Positions 18,079-26,796 of a stretch of DNA of 64,000 nt are shown one piece after another. How positions within the stretch are numbered: position 1 is the stretch's first letter; each line of letters begins with the position of its first letter. A program made the position numbers and the translations under genes. The notes below the pieces were generated by a model. It had not been told where the DNA came from. It searched no databases and saw nothing but the letters and a program-made list of their open reading frames with translations. Origin of the DNA: Wylensekiella montiformis (GTDB lineage: Bacteria; Bacillota; Negativicutes; Selenomonadales; Selenomonadaceae); the NCBI RefSeq assembly GCF_009697385.1, contig NZ_VUNL01000001.1:62001-126000 (forward strand), given 5' to 3'.

Positions 18079-18837
18079 ATGCTGTTTCTTTCCATGCTTC
18101 TGCTCGGTGCGTTGATCGGCTTTGTGGGCGCCGGCGGCGCCGGCGTTACGATCACACTGCTCACGGTCGGCTTTGGCGTCCCCATCCATACGGCGCTTGC
18201 CGTAGCACTGGCCTCCATGGTCTTTACCATGCTGTCCGGCGCCATCAGCCATTTCCGTCAGAAAGAAGTGGTCGTCCGGACCGGCGCAGTGATCGGCCTC
18301 GGCGGGATCATCGGCGCTTTCATCGGCGCGAATGTCTCCAATCTCATGCCGTCCGGATTTCTAAGTTCCATTACCGGCATCATGCTCTTTTCCAGCGCCG
18401 TGATCCTCTACATCAAACTTTACAAAAACCGCTGGCTGGCTGCGCACACTCCGGTGCGCACCACGCTCCTTACCGGCCGCCCCCTGTGGATTCGCGGCAT
18501 CATCACAGGAATCATCACCGGCTTTCTCTCCGGCGCTTTCGGCATCGGCGCCGCAGCGTATATCCAGCTCTGCCTCATGGTTATTTTCGGCGTACCGCTG
18601 CTTCAAAGCATCGGAACCTGCATGATGATTATCCTGCCGATCTCAGCGGCCGGGGGACTCGGCTATCTGTTCAATGGACGTCTGGACTTTCCGATTTTTG
18701 TTCAGACCCTGCTCGGTCTCATGCTCGGCGCCTGGTTCGGTGCAAAGGGAACGCATCTCGCACCATTGCCCTTCCTGAAAGTCTGCATCGTCGCCATGCC
18801 AGCCGTCGGCGGCATCATCATGATCCTCTTCCACTGA
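18079..18837 (+). CDS. TSUP-family permease (TauE/SafE type)
   Basis: 252 residues, strongly hydrophobic with about eight predicted helices. The two repeats of the family are visible: LIGFVGAGGAGVTITLL near the N-terminus and GFLSGAFGIGAAAYIQLCLM in the second half. Members move sulfite, sulfonates or other small organic anions; the substrate here cannot be told. AGAAAGG lies 11 bases before the ATG used; an in-frame GTG at 18070 is too close to it. A single gene between the tRNA-Glu array and a long hairpin. Confidence 0.87.
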   Translation: MLFLSMLLLGALIGFVGAGGAGVTITLLTVGFGVPIHTALAVALASMVFTMLSGAISHFRQKEVVVRTGAVIGLGGIIGAFIGANVSNLMPSGFLSSITGIMLFSSAVILYIKLYKNRWLAAHTPVRTTLLTGRPLWIRGIITGIITGFLSGAFGIGAAAYIQLCLMVIFGVPLLQSIGTCMMIILPISAAGGLGYLFNGRLDFPIFVQTLLGLMLGAWFGAKGTHLAPLPFLKVCIVAMPAVGGIIMILFH

Positions 18838-18873
18838 AAACAGACGGCAAAGGGTCAATCTGCTCTTAATGCA

Positions 18874-18929
18874 AGAAATACTGAGAAAGGGGTTCGCCTA
18901 AACTGGCGAACCCCTTTCTCAGTATTTCT
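18874..18929. terminator. Perfect 25-bp inverted repeat between convergent genes
   Basis: Two 25-base arms (18874-18898 and 18905-18929) are fully complementary around the six-base loop TAAACT. It lies between the stops of the TSUP gene and the truncated dxs-like gene, so it most likely works as a terminator for both strands, although no long T run follows. The stem is unusually long and exact for a terminator. Confidence 0.6.
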
Positions 18930-18967
18930 GAACCTGCGTTTTTGCCGAATGAAAAGTTCCCTCATCC

Positions 18968-20653
18968 TCATAGATTCTTCATGATATCCTCGGCAATCTG
19001 TCCGGCGGTAAGATGGTTCTCCTCGGCCAGTTTGCCATAGTCATAGCGGTCATAGAATTTCTTGGGCAGACCGAAATTCAGCACCTTCATCTTGTCTGCT
19101 CCATAGAAGCGGGCAATCTTTTCGCCAAAACCGCCGTCCAATACGCCGTCTTCCAGCGTCACCACCATATCATGGTTTTCTTTGAGCTGATGCAACAATT
19201 TCTCATCCAGCCCCGTGATGAAAAGCGGATTGATGACCGTAGCCTCAATGCCCTGCTCTTTGAGCTTTTCTGCCGTTTTCTCCGCCAGATTGCAGAAACT
19301 GCCAAGGCCAAGGACAGCAACCTGACTGCCCTGCCGTACCACCTCATATTTGTTCAGCTCATCATAAGACTTGCGAACAGAACGGTTGGAGCCCGGCACC
19401 ATCATATGGGGTACGCGAATGGCCACAGGATATTTTTCCTGAGCAACCGACCAGTCCAGCATAGCCTGATATTCTTCCGGAGAAGTGGGGGCCAGATAAA
19501 CCAGATTGGGTATATTGCTCATCATAGGGATGTCATAAAAGCCAAGATGGGTCACATCGTTCATGCCATACATGGATGCCCAGAACACCAGAAAGGTAGC
19601 CGGACTGTTATTGACGCACACATCCTGGGACAGCTGATCATACGTGCGCTGGAAGAAAGAGGCATAATCCCCAAAGACCGGATGCGCGCCATTTTTTGCC
19701 AAGCCAGAGGCCATGGCCACCGCCTGCTCCTCGGCAATCCCCACGTCAATGTAATGCTCCCCCAATTTCTCACGGCGTTCCTGCGTAAGTCCCATGCTGG
19801 ATGGAGTCGCTGCCGAGATGGCGATAAACTTCTTATCCTCGCTGGCCAGACGCAGAAAAGTCTCTGCGGTCTGCTCGGCATAAGGATCCACCAGCGGCTG
19901 TTTTACTTCACCGGTTTCAATATCAAACGGCATATGCCAGTGCCAGGCTTCCTTGTTTTCTTCGGCAAACTTATAGCCTTTCCCCTTTTGGGTGACAACA
20001 TGCAGCACCACGGGATGGTCAATGTCCTTTACCTCTTCCAAGGCGGCGATCAACACCTCTGTGTCATTGCCATCGGCCACGAACCGGTAATCGAGCCCCA
20101 TAGCTTTAAACAGGTTGCGTTCCGACTTACCGTTGGTATCACGCAGTTCTTTGAAGCCCTTATACATGCCGCCGTGTACCTCAGCGATGCTCTGATCGTT
20201 ATCGTTGAACACAATGATCAGATTGGACTTCATCTCCCCAGCAGTATCGAGGCCTTCCAAAGCTTCGCCGCCGCTCATGGAACCATCGCCGATGATGGCG
20301 ATGATGTTTTCCTTGTCCCCCTTCAGATCACGAGCCTTAGCCAGACCAGTGGCCAGACTGATGGAAGTGGATGTATGCCCCACATTGAACATATCATGCT
20401 CGCTTTCATCCGGATTGGTATAGCCCGACACATCATCATAATGATCCTCATAAAGATAGGCATCTTTGCGGCCCGTGAGCATCTTGTGTGGATAAGCCTG
20501 ATGGGAAATATCAAAGACAAACTTATCCTTTGGCGAATCAAACACCGTATGCAGGGCAATCGTTGCCTCCATTATCAGTATGAACTTGATACAAGCACAT
20601 TTTTCCCTTGTTTGCCACCGTTTGAGGGGTTGCAAATCTAGTTCTATGACCAC
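18968..20653 (-). pseudogene. 1-Deoxy-D-xylulose-5-phosphate synthase-like gene, 5'-truncated copy
   Basis: From residue 31 onward the product is nearly identical to the intact gene at 20733-22481, but that gene's first 51 residues are absent. They are replaced by 29 unrelated codons from a GTG start with no good ribosome site. The lost part holds the HGGHFGPDFGVVE segment, equivalent to the GGH motif of DXS and transketolases that lies at the thiamine diphosphate site, so the product is probably inactive. The GDGSMSGGEALEGLD cofactor motif and the C-terminal half are intact with no internal stops, so the truncation looks recent or the remainder is under selection. An internal ATG at 20572 would start right at the homology junction. 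Confidence 0.75.
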
Positions 20654-20673
20654 TGGGGGGTTGCAAGCCGTTT

Positions 20674-20718
20674 GCCAGTATCGTCAAGCCTCTATTTTCC
20701 AAGCTTGACGATACTGGC
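20674..20718. repeat. Perfect 16-bp inverted repeat between the dxs-like copies
   Basis: Arms 20674-20689 and 20703-20718 (GCCAGTATCGTCAAGC and its complement) enclose a 13-base loop 14 bases beyond the stop of the intact dxs-like gene. No T run follows on either strand. Two GGTTGCAA boxes lie in the adjacent 20630-20670, so the stretch 20573-20732 may be a remnant of an inserted element or a recombination scar; alternatively it is the terminator of the intact gene. Confidence 0.5.
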
Positions 20719-20732
20719 CTAACGTCTGCTTT

Positions 20733-22481
20733 TTATAGTACCTTCATGATATCTTCGGCAATCTGGTCGGCGGTCAGATGATGCTCCTGGGCCAGTTTGC
20801 CGTAGTCATAACGGTCATAGAATTTCTTGGGCAGGCCGAAGTTCAGAACCTTCATCTTGTCTGCTCCATAGAAGCGAGCAATCTTCTCGCCAAAGCCGCC
20901 TTCCAATACACCATCTTCCAGCGTTACTACTATGTCGTGGTTTTCCTTCAGCTTGTTCAACATTTCTTCATCCACACCACTGATAAAGAGCGGATTGATA
21001 ATTGTAGCCTCAATCCCCTGCTCCTTCAATCTGGCTGCCGTTTCCTCTGCCAAATTATAGAAGCTGCCCAGGCCAAGGATAGCAACGTGACTGCCCTGCT
21101 GTACCATCTCAAACTTGTTCAGCTCGTCATAAGCCTTACGGACAGGACGGCTGGAGCTTGGTACCATCATATGGGGCACACGGATGGCCACAGGATACTT
21201 CTCCTGGGCAACAGACCAGTCCAGCATGGCCTGATATTCCTCCGGGGAAGTCGGGGCCAGATAGACCAGATTGGGGATATTGCTCATCATAGGTATGTCA
21301 TAGAAGCCCAGATGGGTTACATCATTCATACCGTACATGGAGGCCCAGAAGACCAGGAAAGTGGCCGGACTGTTATTGACGCACACGTCCTGCGCCAGCT
21401 GATCATAGGTGCGCTGGAAGAAGGAAGAATAGTCGCCAAATACAGGATGCGCACCATTTTTAGCCAGGCCAGAAGCCATGGCCACAGCCTGCTCCTCGGC
21501 AATGCCCACATCGATATAATGCTCACCCAATTCCTCACGACGCGCCTGAGTAAGTCCCATGCTGGCAGGAGTTGCTGCCGAGATGGCGATAAATTTCTTA
21601 TCCTCCTTGGCCAGCCGCAGGAAGGTTTCTGCAGTCTGCTCAGCATAGGGATCAACCAAAGGTTGTGTTACTTCGCCCGTTTCAATATCAAAGGGCATGT
21701 GCCAATGCCAGTCTTCCTTATTCTCTTCGGCAAATTTATAGCCTTTTCCTTTTTGGGTGACGATATGCACCACCACCGGATGGTCAATATCCTTAACCTC
21801 TTCAAAGACGGCAATTAGTGCTTCCGTATCATTTCCATCAGCCACGAACCGATAATCGAGGCCCATAGCTTTGAACAGATTACGTTCCGACTTACCGTTA
21901 GTATCACGCAGCTCCTTGAAGCCCTTATACATGCCACCGTGGACCTCGGCAATACTCTGGTCATTATCGTTGAACACAATAATCAGATTGGACTTCATTT
22001 CCCCCGCAGTATCCAGCCCTTCCAAGGCCTCGCCGCCGCTCATGGAGCCGTCACCGATAATGGCGATGATGTTTTCCTTGTCACCCTTCAGATCACGAGC
22101 CTTGGCCAGACCAGTAGCCAGACTGATGGAAGTGGAAGTATGCCCCACATTGAACATATCATGCTCACTCTCATCGGGGTTGGTGTAGCCAGACACATCA
22201 TCATAATGATCTTCATAAAGATAAGCATCCTTGCGGCCTGTCAGCATCTTGTGGGGATATGCCTGATGGGAAATATCAAAGACAAACTTATCTCTAGGAC
22301 TATGGAAGGCAGAATGGAGAGCGATAGTCAATTCTACGACACCAAAATCCGGACCGAAGTGACCACCGTGGATGCTTGCTCTTTTCAGCATGGCATCCCG
22401 CATTTCCTGTGCTAGCACCTTACGCTGCTCTGCCGAAAAACCTTTGATATCCTGAGGACTATTGATTTTCTCTAAATACAT
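20733..22481 (-). CDS. 1-Deoxy-D-xylulose-5-phosphate synthase-like enzyme (intact copy)
   Basis: 582 residues, shorter than typical DXS (about 620-640) but of the Firmicutes short form. Motifs in order are HGGHFGPDFGVVELT (near 38-52), DISHQAYPHKMLTGR, the ThDP motif GDGSMSGGEALEGLD...ND, DVGIAEEQAVAMASGLA, and the C-terminal domain LEDGVLEGGFGEKIARFYG. DXS condenses pyruvate and glyceraldehyde-3-phosphate in the MEP isoprenoid pathway; the short forms may have another ketol substrate, so the name is by family. AAGGAG stands 7 bases before the ATG. A promoter with a MerR-like dyad lies upstream. Confidence 0.85.
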   Translation of the reverse strand: MYLEKINSPQDIKGFSAEQRKVLAQEMRDAMLKRASIHGGHFGPDFGVVELTIALHSAFHSPRDKFVFDISHQAYPHKMLTGRKDAYLYEDHYDDVSGYTNPDESEHDMFNVGHTSTSISLATGLAKARDLKGDKENIIAIIGDGSMSGGEALEGLDTAGEMKSNLIIVFNDNDQSIAEVHGGMYKGFKELRDTNGKSERNLFKAMGLDYRFVADGNDTEALIAVFEEVKDIDHPVVVHIVTQKGKGYKFAEENKEDWHWHMPFDIETGEVTQPLVDPYAEQTAETFLRLAKEDKKFIAISAATPASMGLTQARREELGEHYIDVGIAEEQAVAMASGLAKNGAHPVFGDYSSFFQRTYDQLAQDVCVNNSPATFLVFWASMYGMNDVTHLGFYDIPMMSNIPNLVYLAPTSPEEYQAMLDWSVAQEKYPVAIRVPHMMVPSSSRPVRKAYDELNKFEMVQQGSHVAILGLGSFYNLAEETAARLKEQGIEATIINPLFISGVDEEMLNKLKENHDIVVTLEDGVLEGGFGEKIARFYGADKMKVLNFGLPKKFYDRYDYGKLAQEHHLTADQIAEDIMKVL

Positions 22482-22537
22482 GAAATTGCTCCTTACTTTA
22501 TCTGATAAACATCTTTCGTTCAGCTGATGTCTGTAAG

Positions 22538-22567
22538 TCTATACCCTTGAGTGAACTTCAAGTCAAG
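22538..22567 (-). promoter_or_regulatory. Promoter of the dxs-like gene with a dyad between -35 and -10
   Basis: On the minus strand TTGACT and TATAGA are 18 bases apart, and the spacer contains an imperfect dyad (CTTTGA-N7-TCAAGG). A long spacer carrying the operator is the layout of MerR-family activated promoters; the regulator is not in the window. Confidence 0.5.
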
Positions 22568-22597
22568 TACCTCTTCCGAAAAAAATTTCTAAACTGC

Positions 22598-22631
22598 AAA
22601 AGAAAAAGGCACGAGCTTTTAACCCGTGCCA
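22598..22631 (-). terminator. Terminator of the serine recombinase cassette
   Basis: On the minus strand a GGCACG/CGTGCC stem is followed by TTTTTCTTTT, directly after the stop of the first recombinase. It marks the left limit of recognisable prophage genes. Confidence 0.85.
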
Positions 22632-22635
22632 ATTC

Positions 22636-24213
22636 TTAGCTTATTCGTATTTCCGTCCCGTCCTTGAAGGTAACGCCAATGTCATCCTTGCCATACACCG
22701 TCATGAAATCTACCAACGTCCCCCACAAGCCTTCATCAAATTCCGTCACCACCGAATCCTGTGCTTTGATTGCTTTAGCAAAGTTGTCCAGCCTTTCAGC
22801 CTTGAGCCTTCGCGCCTTGATGAACTTTTCCACCTCATCATACCTAGCTTTTGTGGCATCATACCGACTGACCAGTTCGTTGTAGCGTTGTTGGTAATCA
22901 GTCTGATTTTGGGCTATGCGGGCATTTTCATTGATGCAGTTCTGCACCATATCCGAGAGCACCTGCAGCTCACCCATGAGCCGTTTGCGCTCGACCTCCA
23001 GCGCCTCCGTAGTGCATATCTTTTCCTGCACCAGCCGGATGTTTTCCAGCATATCCGCCTTCCCCTTCAGCAACTTGCTCACAGCTTTGATGAAGACCGT
23101 CTTTATCTCATCTTCCACCAGATGGGGCGTAGAGCATTTCTTTGCACCTGCAAACTTATGATTGCACTGGTAGACCACCCGCCGGTACTTGTCGTTACTG
23201 TGCCATACCTTGGAGCCGTACCAGTGACCGCATTCCCCGCACTTAATCCGGTGTGAGAATATGGTCACACCGCTGTAACGCTTGCCAGCCCTACGCCGCT
23301 CAATCTCAGCCTGCACCAATTCAAAGGTAGCTGGCGGAATGATGGCCTCATGATTGCCTGTCACATAGTACTGTGGAACTTCCCCCTCATTCTTTTTATG
23401 CTTCTTGGTAAGAAAATCTACCGTAAATTGCTTCTGGAGCAAAGCATCTCCCTTCATCTTCTCATTGGTAAGGATACTTTGCACGGAACTCGCATGCCAT
23501 TTATCCTTCCCCGTTGGAGACTTAATCCCTCGATTCATCAATTCTCTGCATATGGCGAGATAGGATAAACCTGTAAGAAACAGCTTGTAGATGAGCTTTA
23601 CCACCTCGGCCTGCTTGGGGTTTATAACTAGATTGCCATCTTCCCCTCGGTCATATCCCAGAAACCTTTTGAATGGGATGCTGACCTTGCCATCGGCGAA
23701 CCGTTTCCGATGCCCCCATGTGGTGTTCTCCGATATGCTTCTGGCCTCCTCTTGACTGATTGACGAGAGCACGGTTAGGAGTAGTTCGCCAGCCGAATCC
23801 AATGTCCAGATGCCCTCTTTCTCGAAATACACCTCAACCCCGCTGGCCTTCAGTTTCCTTATGGTTGTGAGGCAATCTACCGTATTTCTGGCAAAGCGAC
23901 TTACTGATTTTGTGATGATAAGCTGAATTTTTCCATCAAGGGCATCTTTTATCATTTTGGTAAAGCCCTCACGCTTTCTGGTAGAAGTCCCGGTTACACC
24001 TTCATCCGTATACATTCCCGCAAATTCCCAGTCTTCCCGCTCCTTGATATACCTGGTGTAGTAGTCTACCTGGGCGGCGTAGCTGGATACCTGATCTTCG
24101 TGGTCAGTGCTGACACGAGCATAACCCGCCACCTTCCGCTTAGCCTTGCTATCTATCGGAGCTGCGGTGAATTTACTTATGGTCGCCGGAATGGTTGTTA
24201 CTGTTTTTGCCAT
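22636..24213 (-). CDS. Large serine recombinase 1
   Basis: 525 residues. N-terminal resolvase domain with catalytic Ser35 in YARVSTD and the Arg-rich SVSRFARNTVD, recombinase domain (about 190-300), a zinc ribbon (CGECGHWYGS and a second Cys pair CNH...C), then a coiled-coil segment around 380-480 and a basic end. This is the large serine integrase architecture that recombines attP with attB. It overlaps the start region of the second recombinase by 16 bases, so they are co-translated. Alone at the left prophage end, it is the best integrase candidate together with its neighbour. Confidence 0.92.
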   Translation of the reverse strand: MAKTVTTIPATISKFTAAPIDSKAKRKVAGYARVSTDHEDQVSSYAAQVDYYTRYIKEREDWEFAGMYTDEGVTGTSTRKREGFTKMIKDALDGKIQLIITKSVSRFARNTVDCLTTIRKLKASGVEVYFEKEGIWTLDSAGELLLTVLSSISQEEARSISENTTWGHRKRFADGKVSIPFKRFLGYDRGEDGNLVINPKQAEVVKLIYKLFLTGLSYLAICRELMNRGIKSPTGKDKWHASSVQSILTNEKMKGDALLQKQFTVDFLTKKHKKNEGEVPQYYVTGNHEAIIPPATFELVQAEIERRRAGKRYSGVTIFSHRIKCGECGHWYGSKVWHSNDKYRRVVYQCNHKFAGAKKCSTPHLVEDEIKTVFIKAVSKLLKGKADMLENIRLVQEKICTTEALEVERKRLMGELQVLSDMVQNCINENARIAQNQTDYQQRYNELVSRYDATKARYDEVEKFIKARRLKAERLDNFAKAIKAQDSVVTEFDEGLWGTLVDFMTVYGKDDIGVTFKDGTEIRIS

Positions 24214-25973
24214 TTCTCTGCCCTCTTCCTTGCATAGGCTCTTCTAATGCTTTCGCCCATACGTTTTCGAACTTCTGGCGTATACCTGGTTTTGCAGGAC
24301 GCCATAATCTTAGCCCTCTGCTCATCAGTCCAAGGCTTACCAACCCTTTTAGGAATCTTCCACGTGCGTTCTATCCGTTTACCGTTATAAAACACAAAGG
24401 CCAACTCAGTAGCTGAAATCACTTCAATCCGCTCAATTTCCTGTTTAAATATCAACTCATCAAATTCCGGTATGCTAAGGACTTCTGCTATAAACGGCTT
24501 CAGCAAATCTTCCCGCAGTCCTATGGTGTCACATTTCGTTTTTTCGCTACAGCACCAATATAATGCCTTTCCTTCAGGTAACAATTGGCTAGGCCTTGTA
24601 CGTTTCTTAAAGTTGCAACCACATTTTATACATTTGATTTTCCCCGTAAATATTGTTGCTCCTTTACCTTCAGGATGATTCTTTCGCCACTCGGAAAACC
24701 TCGCCCGTTCCTCATCTGTCCAACGATCTTTTCGCCCTGTATTCGGACAACTTTCTGTTATTATCGAGCCGTCTTTCATATGGAACTCGATAATATTTCT
24801 ACTGGGAACCATTAGCATTTCTACTCTTTCTGTAAATGTTTTTTCGTCAAATTCATCCAAGCCAAGGACTTTTGCACAGACCCTTTTTAACCCTTCATGA
24901 TTTATGCTTCCACCAACCGAACATTTTATCCCCTTCTTATGTATAGAGCCGCACACCCAATAGGCTCTGCTCTTACCTTCCTTACGTGTATGACGTTCGT
25001 AATTACATCCACATACGGGACATTTTATTTTCGTCGTAAAGCAGGATTTATTTATGCTCTTATTGGCTAAAGGCCCCAGTGCCTTACGGCGAGCCATTTC
25101 CTGCTGAACATAGCAAAATGTTTCTTTGTCTATAATAGCTTCATGATGATTATCAACAATGTACTTTGGCAGTTCCCCAGCATTTTTCACCAGTTTATGA
25201 CTCAAAGGATTTTCGGCATAATATTTTTGCATCATCAAAGTGCCTGTGTAGATTATATTCGTAAGCACCTGCTTGATGGTGTAATCTACCCATTTATTAC
25301 CCGCTCTAGTGGTAATTCCTTCAGCAGCAAATTCCTTTTTTGTTTCCCATCTTGATTTACCGTCAAGGAAATTTTGAAAAATTCGTTTTACCACAGCAGC
25401 TTCATCAGGAACAATAACCAATTGATTACCTTCCCAGCGGTAGCCATAAACCTGGAAGTGTCCGTGCGGAATTCCCTGCTCGAAACGCTTTCTTACGCCC
25501 CATTTCACATTGTTGGAAATGTTGATGCTCTCCTCTTGAGCAAAACTTGCCAAAATAGACAACATGATTTCGCCGGATGAGCTTGTGGAGCTGATATTCT
25601 CTTTCTCGAATCTTACTTCCACGCCGATGACTTTGAGGTGCCGTACCGTTGATAACAGGTCAACCGTGTTGCGTGCAAAACGGCTTATGGACTTAGTAAG
25701 GATGAGGTTTATCTTCCCTGCCTCACAGTCTGCTATCATCTGTTGAAACTCAGAGCGCTTTTCGATGCTGGTGCCCGATATGAAGCTATCGGCATAAACT
25801 CCGGCATATTCCCACTCCGGATTTTTCTGTATCAAATGGCTGTAGTAACTTACCTGTGCTGACAACGAGTGATCCAGTCTGTCTGATTCGGCTGAAACAC
25901 GGGCATAGGCCGCTACACGCTTCTTTCGCTTAATCTGCGGAATTTGTGGCTCTATCCGCTCTATCTTCTTCAT
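24198..25973 (-). CDS. Large serine recombinase 2
   Basis: 591 residues. Resolvase domain with catalytic Ser27 in YARVSAES and SISRFARNTVD, recombinase domain to about 310, then two separate zinc ribbons (CPVCGCNYERH near 340 and CIKCGCNFKK near 470) and a lysine/arginine-rich end. It is diverged from recombinase 1, not a recent copy. AAAGGAGGG lies 8 bases before the ATG, and AGAGTGATATATA lies just upstream, similar to the 40-bp leader elements at 43-47.7 kb. Paired recombinases may both be needed, or one may act in excision. Confidence 0.92.
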   Translation of the reverse strand: MKKIERIEPQIPQIKRKKRVAAYARVSAESDRLDHSLSAQVSYYSHLIQKNPEWEYAGVYADSFISGTSIEKRSEFQQMIADCEAGKINLILTKSISRFARNTVDLLSTVRHLKVIGVEVRFEKENISSTSSSGEIMLSILASFAQEESINISNNVKWGVRKRFEQGIPHGHFQVYGYRWEGNQLVIVPDEAAVVKRIFQNFLDGKSRWETKKEFAAEGITTRAGNKWVDYTIKQVLTNIIYTGTLMMQKYYAENPLSHKLVKNAGELPKYIVDNHHEAIIDKETFCYVQQEMARRKALGPLANKSINKSCFTTKIKCPVCGCNYERHTRKEGKSRAYWVCGSIHKKGIKCSVGGSINHEGLKRVCAKVLGLDEFDEKTFTERVEMLMVPSRNIIEFHMKDGSIITESCPNTGRKDRWTDEERARFSEWRKNHPEGKGATIFTGKIKCIKCGCNFKKRTRPSQLLPEGKALYWCCSEKTKCDTIGLREDLLKPFIAEVLSIPEFDELIFKQEIERIEVISATELAFVFYNGKRIERTWKIPKRVGKPWTDEQRAKIMASCKTRYTPEVRKRMGESIRRAYARKRAEKWQKQ

Positions 25974-26017
25974 GGCCGTGCCCTCCTTTCCCTACTATAT
26001 ATCACTCTACGGCAGCA

Positions 26018-26194
26018 TTAAGTCAACGCCATGTCCGAGAACAATGTACCAACGACTGGCTTATATTTTTCCCGCATAAGCCGTTCTGCCTCAGCATAAT
26101 TCTCCCTTGTAATGATGCCCGTTTCCAGCATCTCCCGGAACATACGCATGGCAGACTGATACTTTGCTTCCTTCATCACCAATTCATGAGACAT
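26018..26194 (-). CDS. SHOCT-like small protein of the recombinase cassette
   Basis: 58 residues beginning MSHELVMKEAKYQSAM and containing REMLETGIITRENYAEAERLM, the short helix-turn pattern (L-x-x-G-I-I-T-x-x-E-Y/F) of SHOCT-type modules, and ending GTLFSDM. Such small genes regularly precede serine recombinases in Firmicutes prophages; the role is unknown, perhaps oligomerisation or recombination directionality. The start ATG at 26194 overlaps the stop of the upstream gene by 11 bases. Confidence 0.7.
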   Translation of the reverse strand: MSHELVMKEAKYQSAMRMFREMLETGIITRENYAEAERLMREKYKPVVGTLFSDMALT

Positions 26195-26558
26195 GAGCTT
26201 CACCAAACCTTTCTGCGATATAGCAGGCATGGGAGCAGTACTTTCTGTCCTTCCTGCCGTGGAAGGGCTTACCACAGTGAGCACAGACATTGTTGGCCTT
26301 CATCAGCCAGGTATGGTGGTTCCACCATTTGATGCGGCAGGCATCGGAGCAGAATTTTTTCCCCTTCTGCTCTGGTGGCTGTATAATAGGCTTACCACAC
26401 TCTAAGCAGACCATCTGACCGCCACCTGCCGTCAGCTTATTTCTGATGCAGTAGGATTTGACCGTGCTGATGGACAATGACATAAACTCTGCTATCTTGC
26501 CATAGCCCATGCCGCTCCTACGGAGATGGGCTATTTCTTCTTTTTCTTTATCTGTCAT
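26184..26558 (-). CDS. HTH and zinc-finger protein of the recombinase cassette
   Basis: 124 residues. An N-terminal sigma-70-region-4-like helix-turn-helix (RRSGMGYGKIAEFMSLSISTVKSYC) is followed by two Cys-rich fingers (CLECGK...FCSDACR and CAHCGK...YCSHACY). Proteins of this pattern head serine recombinase cassettes and are often labelled sigma-like; a role as DNA-binding recombination or transcription factor is inference. GGGAGG lies 9 bases before the ATG and one GGTGACC-N14-TGTCCTCTT element ends 22 bases before the start. Confidence 0.78.
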   Translation of the reverse strand: MTDKEKEEIAHLRRSGMGYGKIAEFMSLSISTVKSYCIRNKLTAGGGQMVCLECGKPIIQPPEQKGKKFCSDACRIKWWNHHTWLMKANNVCAHCGKPFHGRKDRKYCSHACYIAERFGEAHVS

Positions 26559-26580
26559 AAACTTCGACCTCCCTCAATAC

Positions 26581-26611
26581 TAAGAGGACAAAATGCCTGA
26601 TTCTGGTCACC
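26581..26611 (-). promoter_or_regulatory. Candidate phage promoter, copy A (GGTGACC-N14-TGTCCTCTT)
   Basis: On the minus strand GGTGACC (26611-26605), 14 bases, then TGTCCTCTTA (26590-26581). It stands immediately before the ribosome site of the recombinase cassette. Copies with the identical spacing occur at 59221-59251 and 63425-63456. Confidence 0.65.
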
Positions 26612-26725
26612 ATCCTCTCCTACTTTCTAAAAGAGAAGAATGTGGCATTTTGCCGAAAAATCTGTTTCTTACCCTTGGAAGGACAGAAGCCACGATTTTC
26701 AGCAAACACTTCAGCCCCTATATTA

Positions 26726-26744
26726 AGGCGAAAAAATCAACCCC
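26726..26744 (-). promoter_or_regulatory. Repeated 19-bp element, copy A
   Basis: On the minus strand GGGGTTGATTTTTTCGCCT followed by an AT-rich TAATATA. The same 19 bases occur at 59194-59212, 8 bases downstream of another candidate promoter. Here it lies just beyond the late-operon terminator. Promoter or operator; function unknown. Confidence 0.5.
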
Positions 26745-26745
26745 A

Positions 26746-26779
26746 CAAAAATAGCCCGGCAGGACTTCTCCCACCGGGC
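26746..26779 (-). terminator. Terminator of the late operon after holin
   Basis: GCCCGG/CCGGGC stem with a 14-base loop followed on the minus strand by TATTTTT, 18 bases beyond the holin stop. Confidence 0.75.
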
Positions 26780-26796
26780 ATGCTTCATTTCAATAT

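Noticed and set aside
19013-20641. 542-codon plus-strand frame opposite the truncated dxs-like gene, and a similar one at 20778-21818
   Set aside because: Both arise by antisense reading of the duplicated dxs-like sequence and show no recognisable protein features; no ribosome sites.
20573-20732. An insertion sequence between the dxs-like copies
   Set aside because: Only a 16-bp inverted repeat and two short boxes are visible; there is no transposase frame or target duplication, so I record it as a scar.
26600-26620. GGTCACC occurrences elsewhere (for example 27614, 35110 and 37721) as further phage promoter copies
   Set aside because: They lack the TGTCCTCTT partner at 14 bases and lie inside genes.
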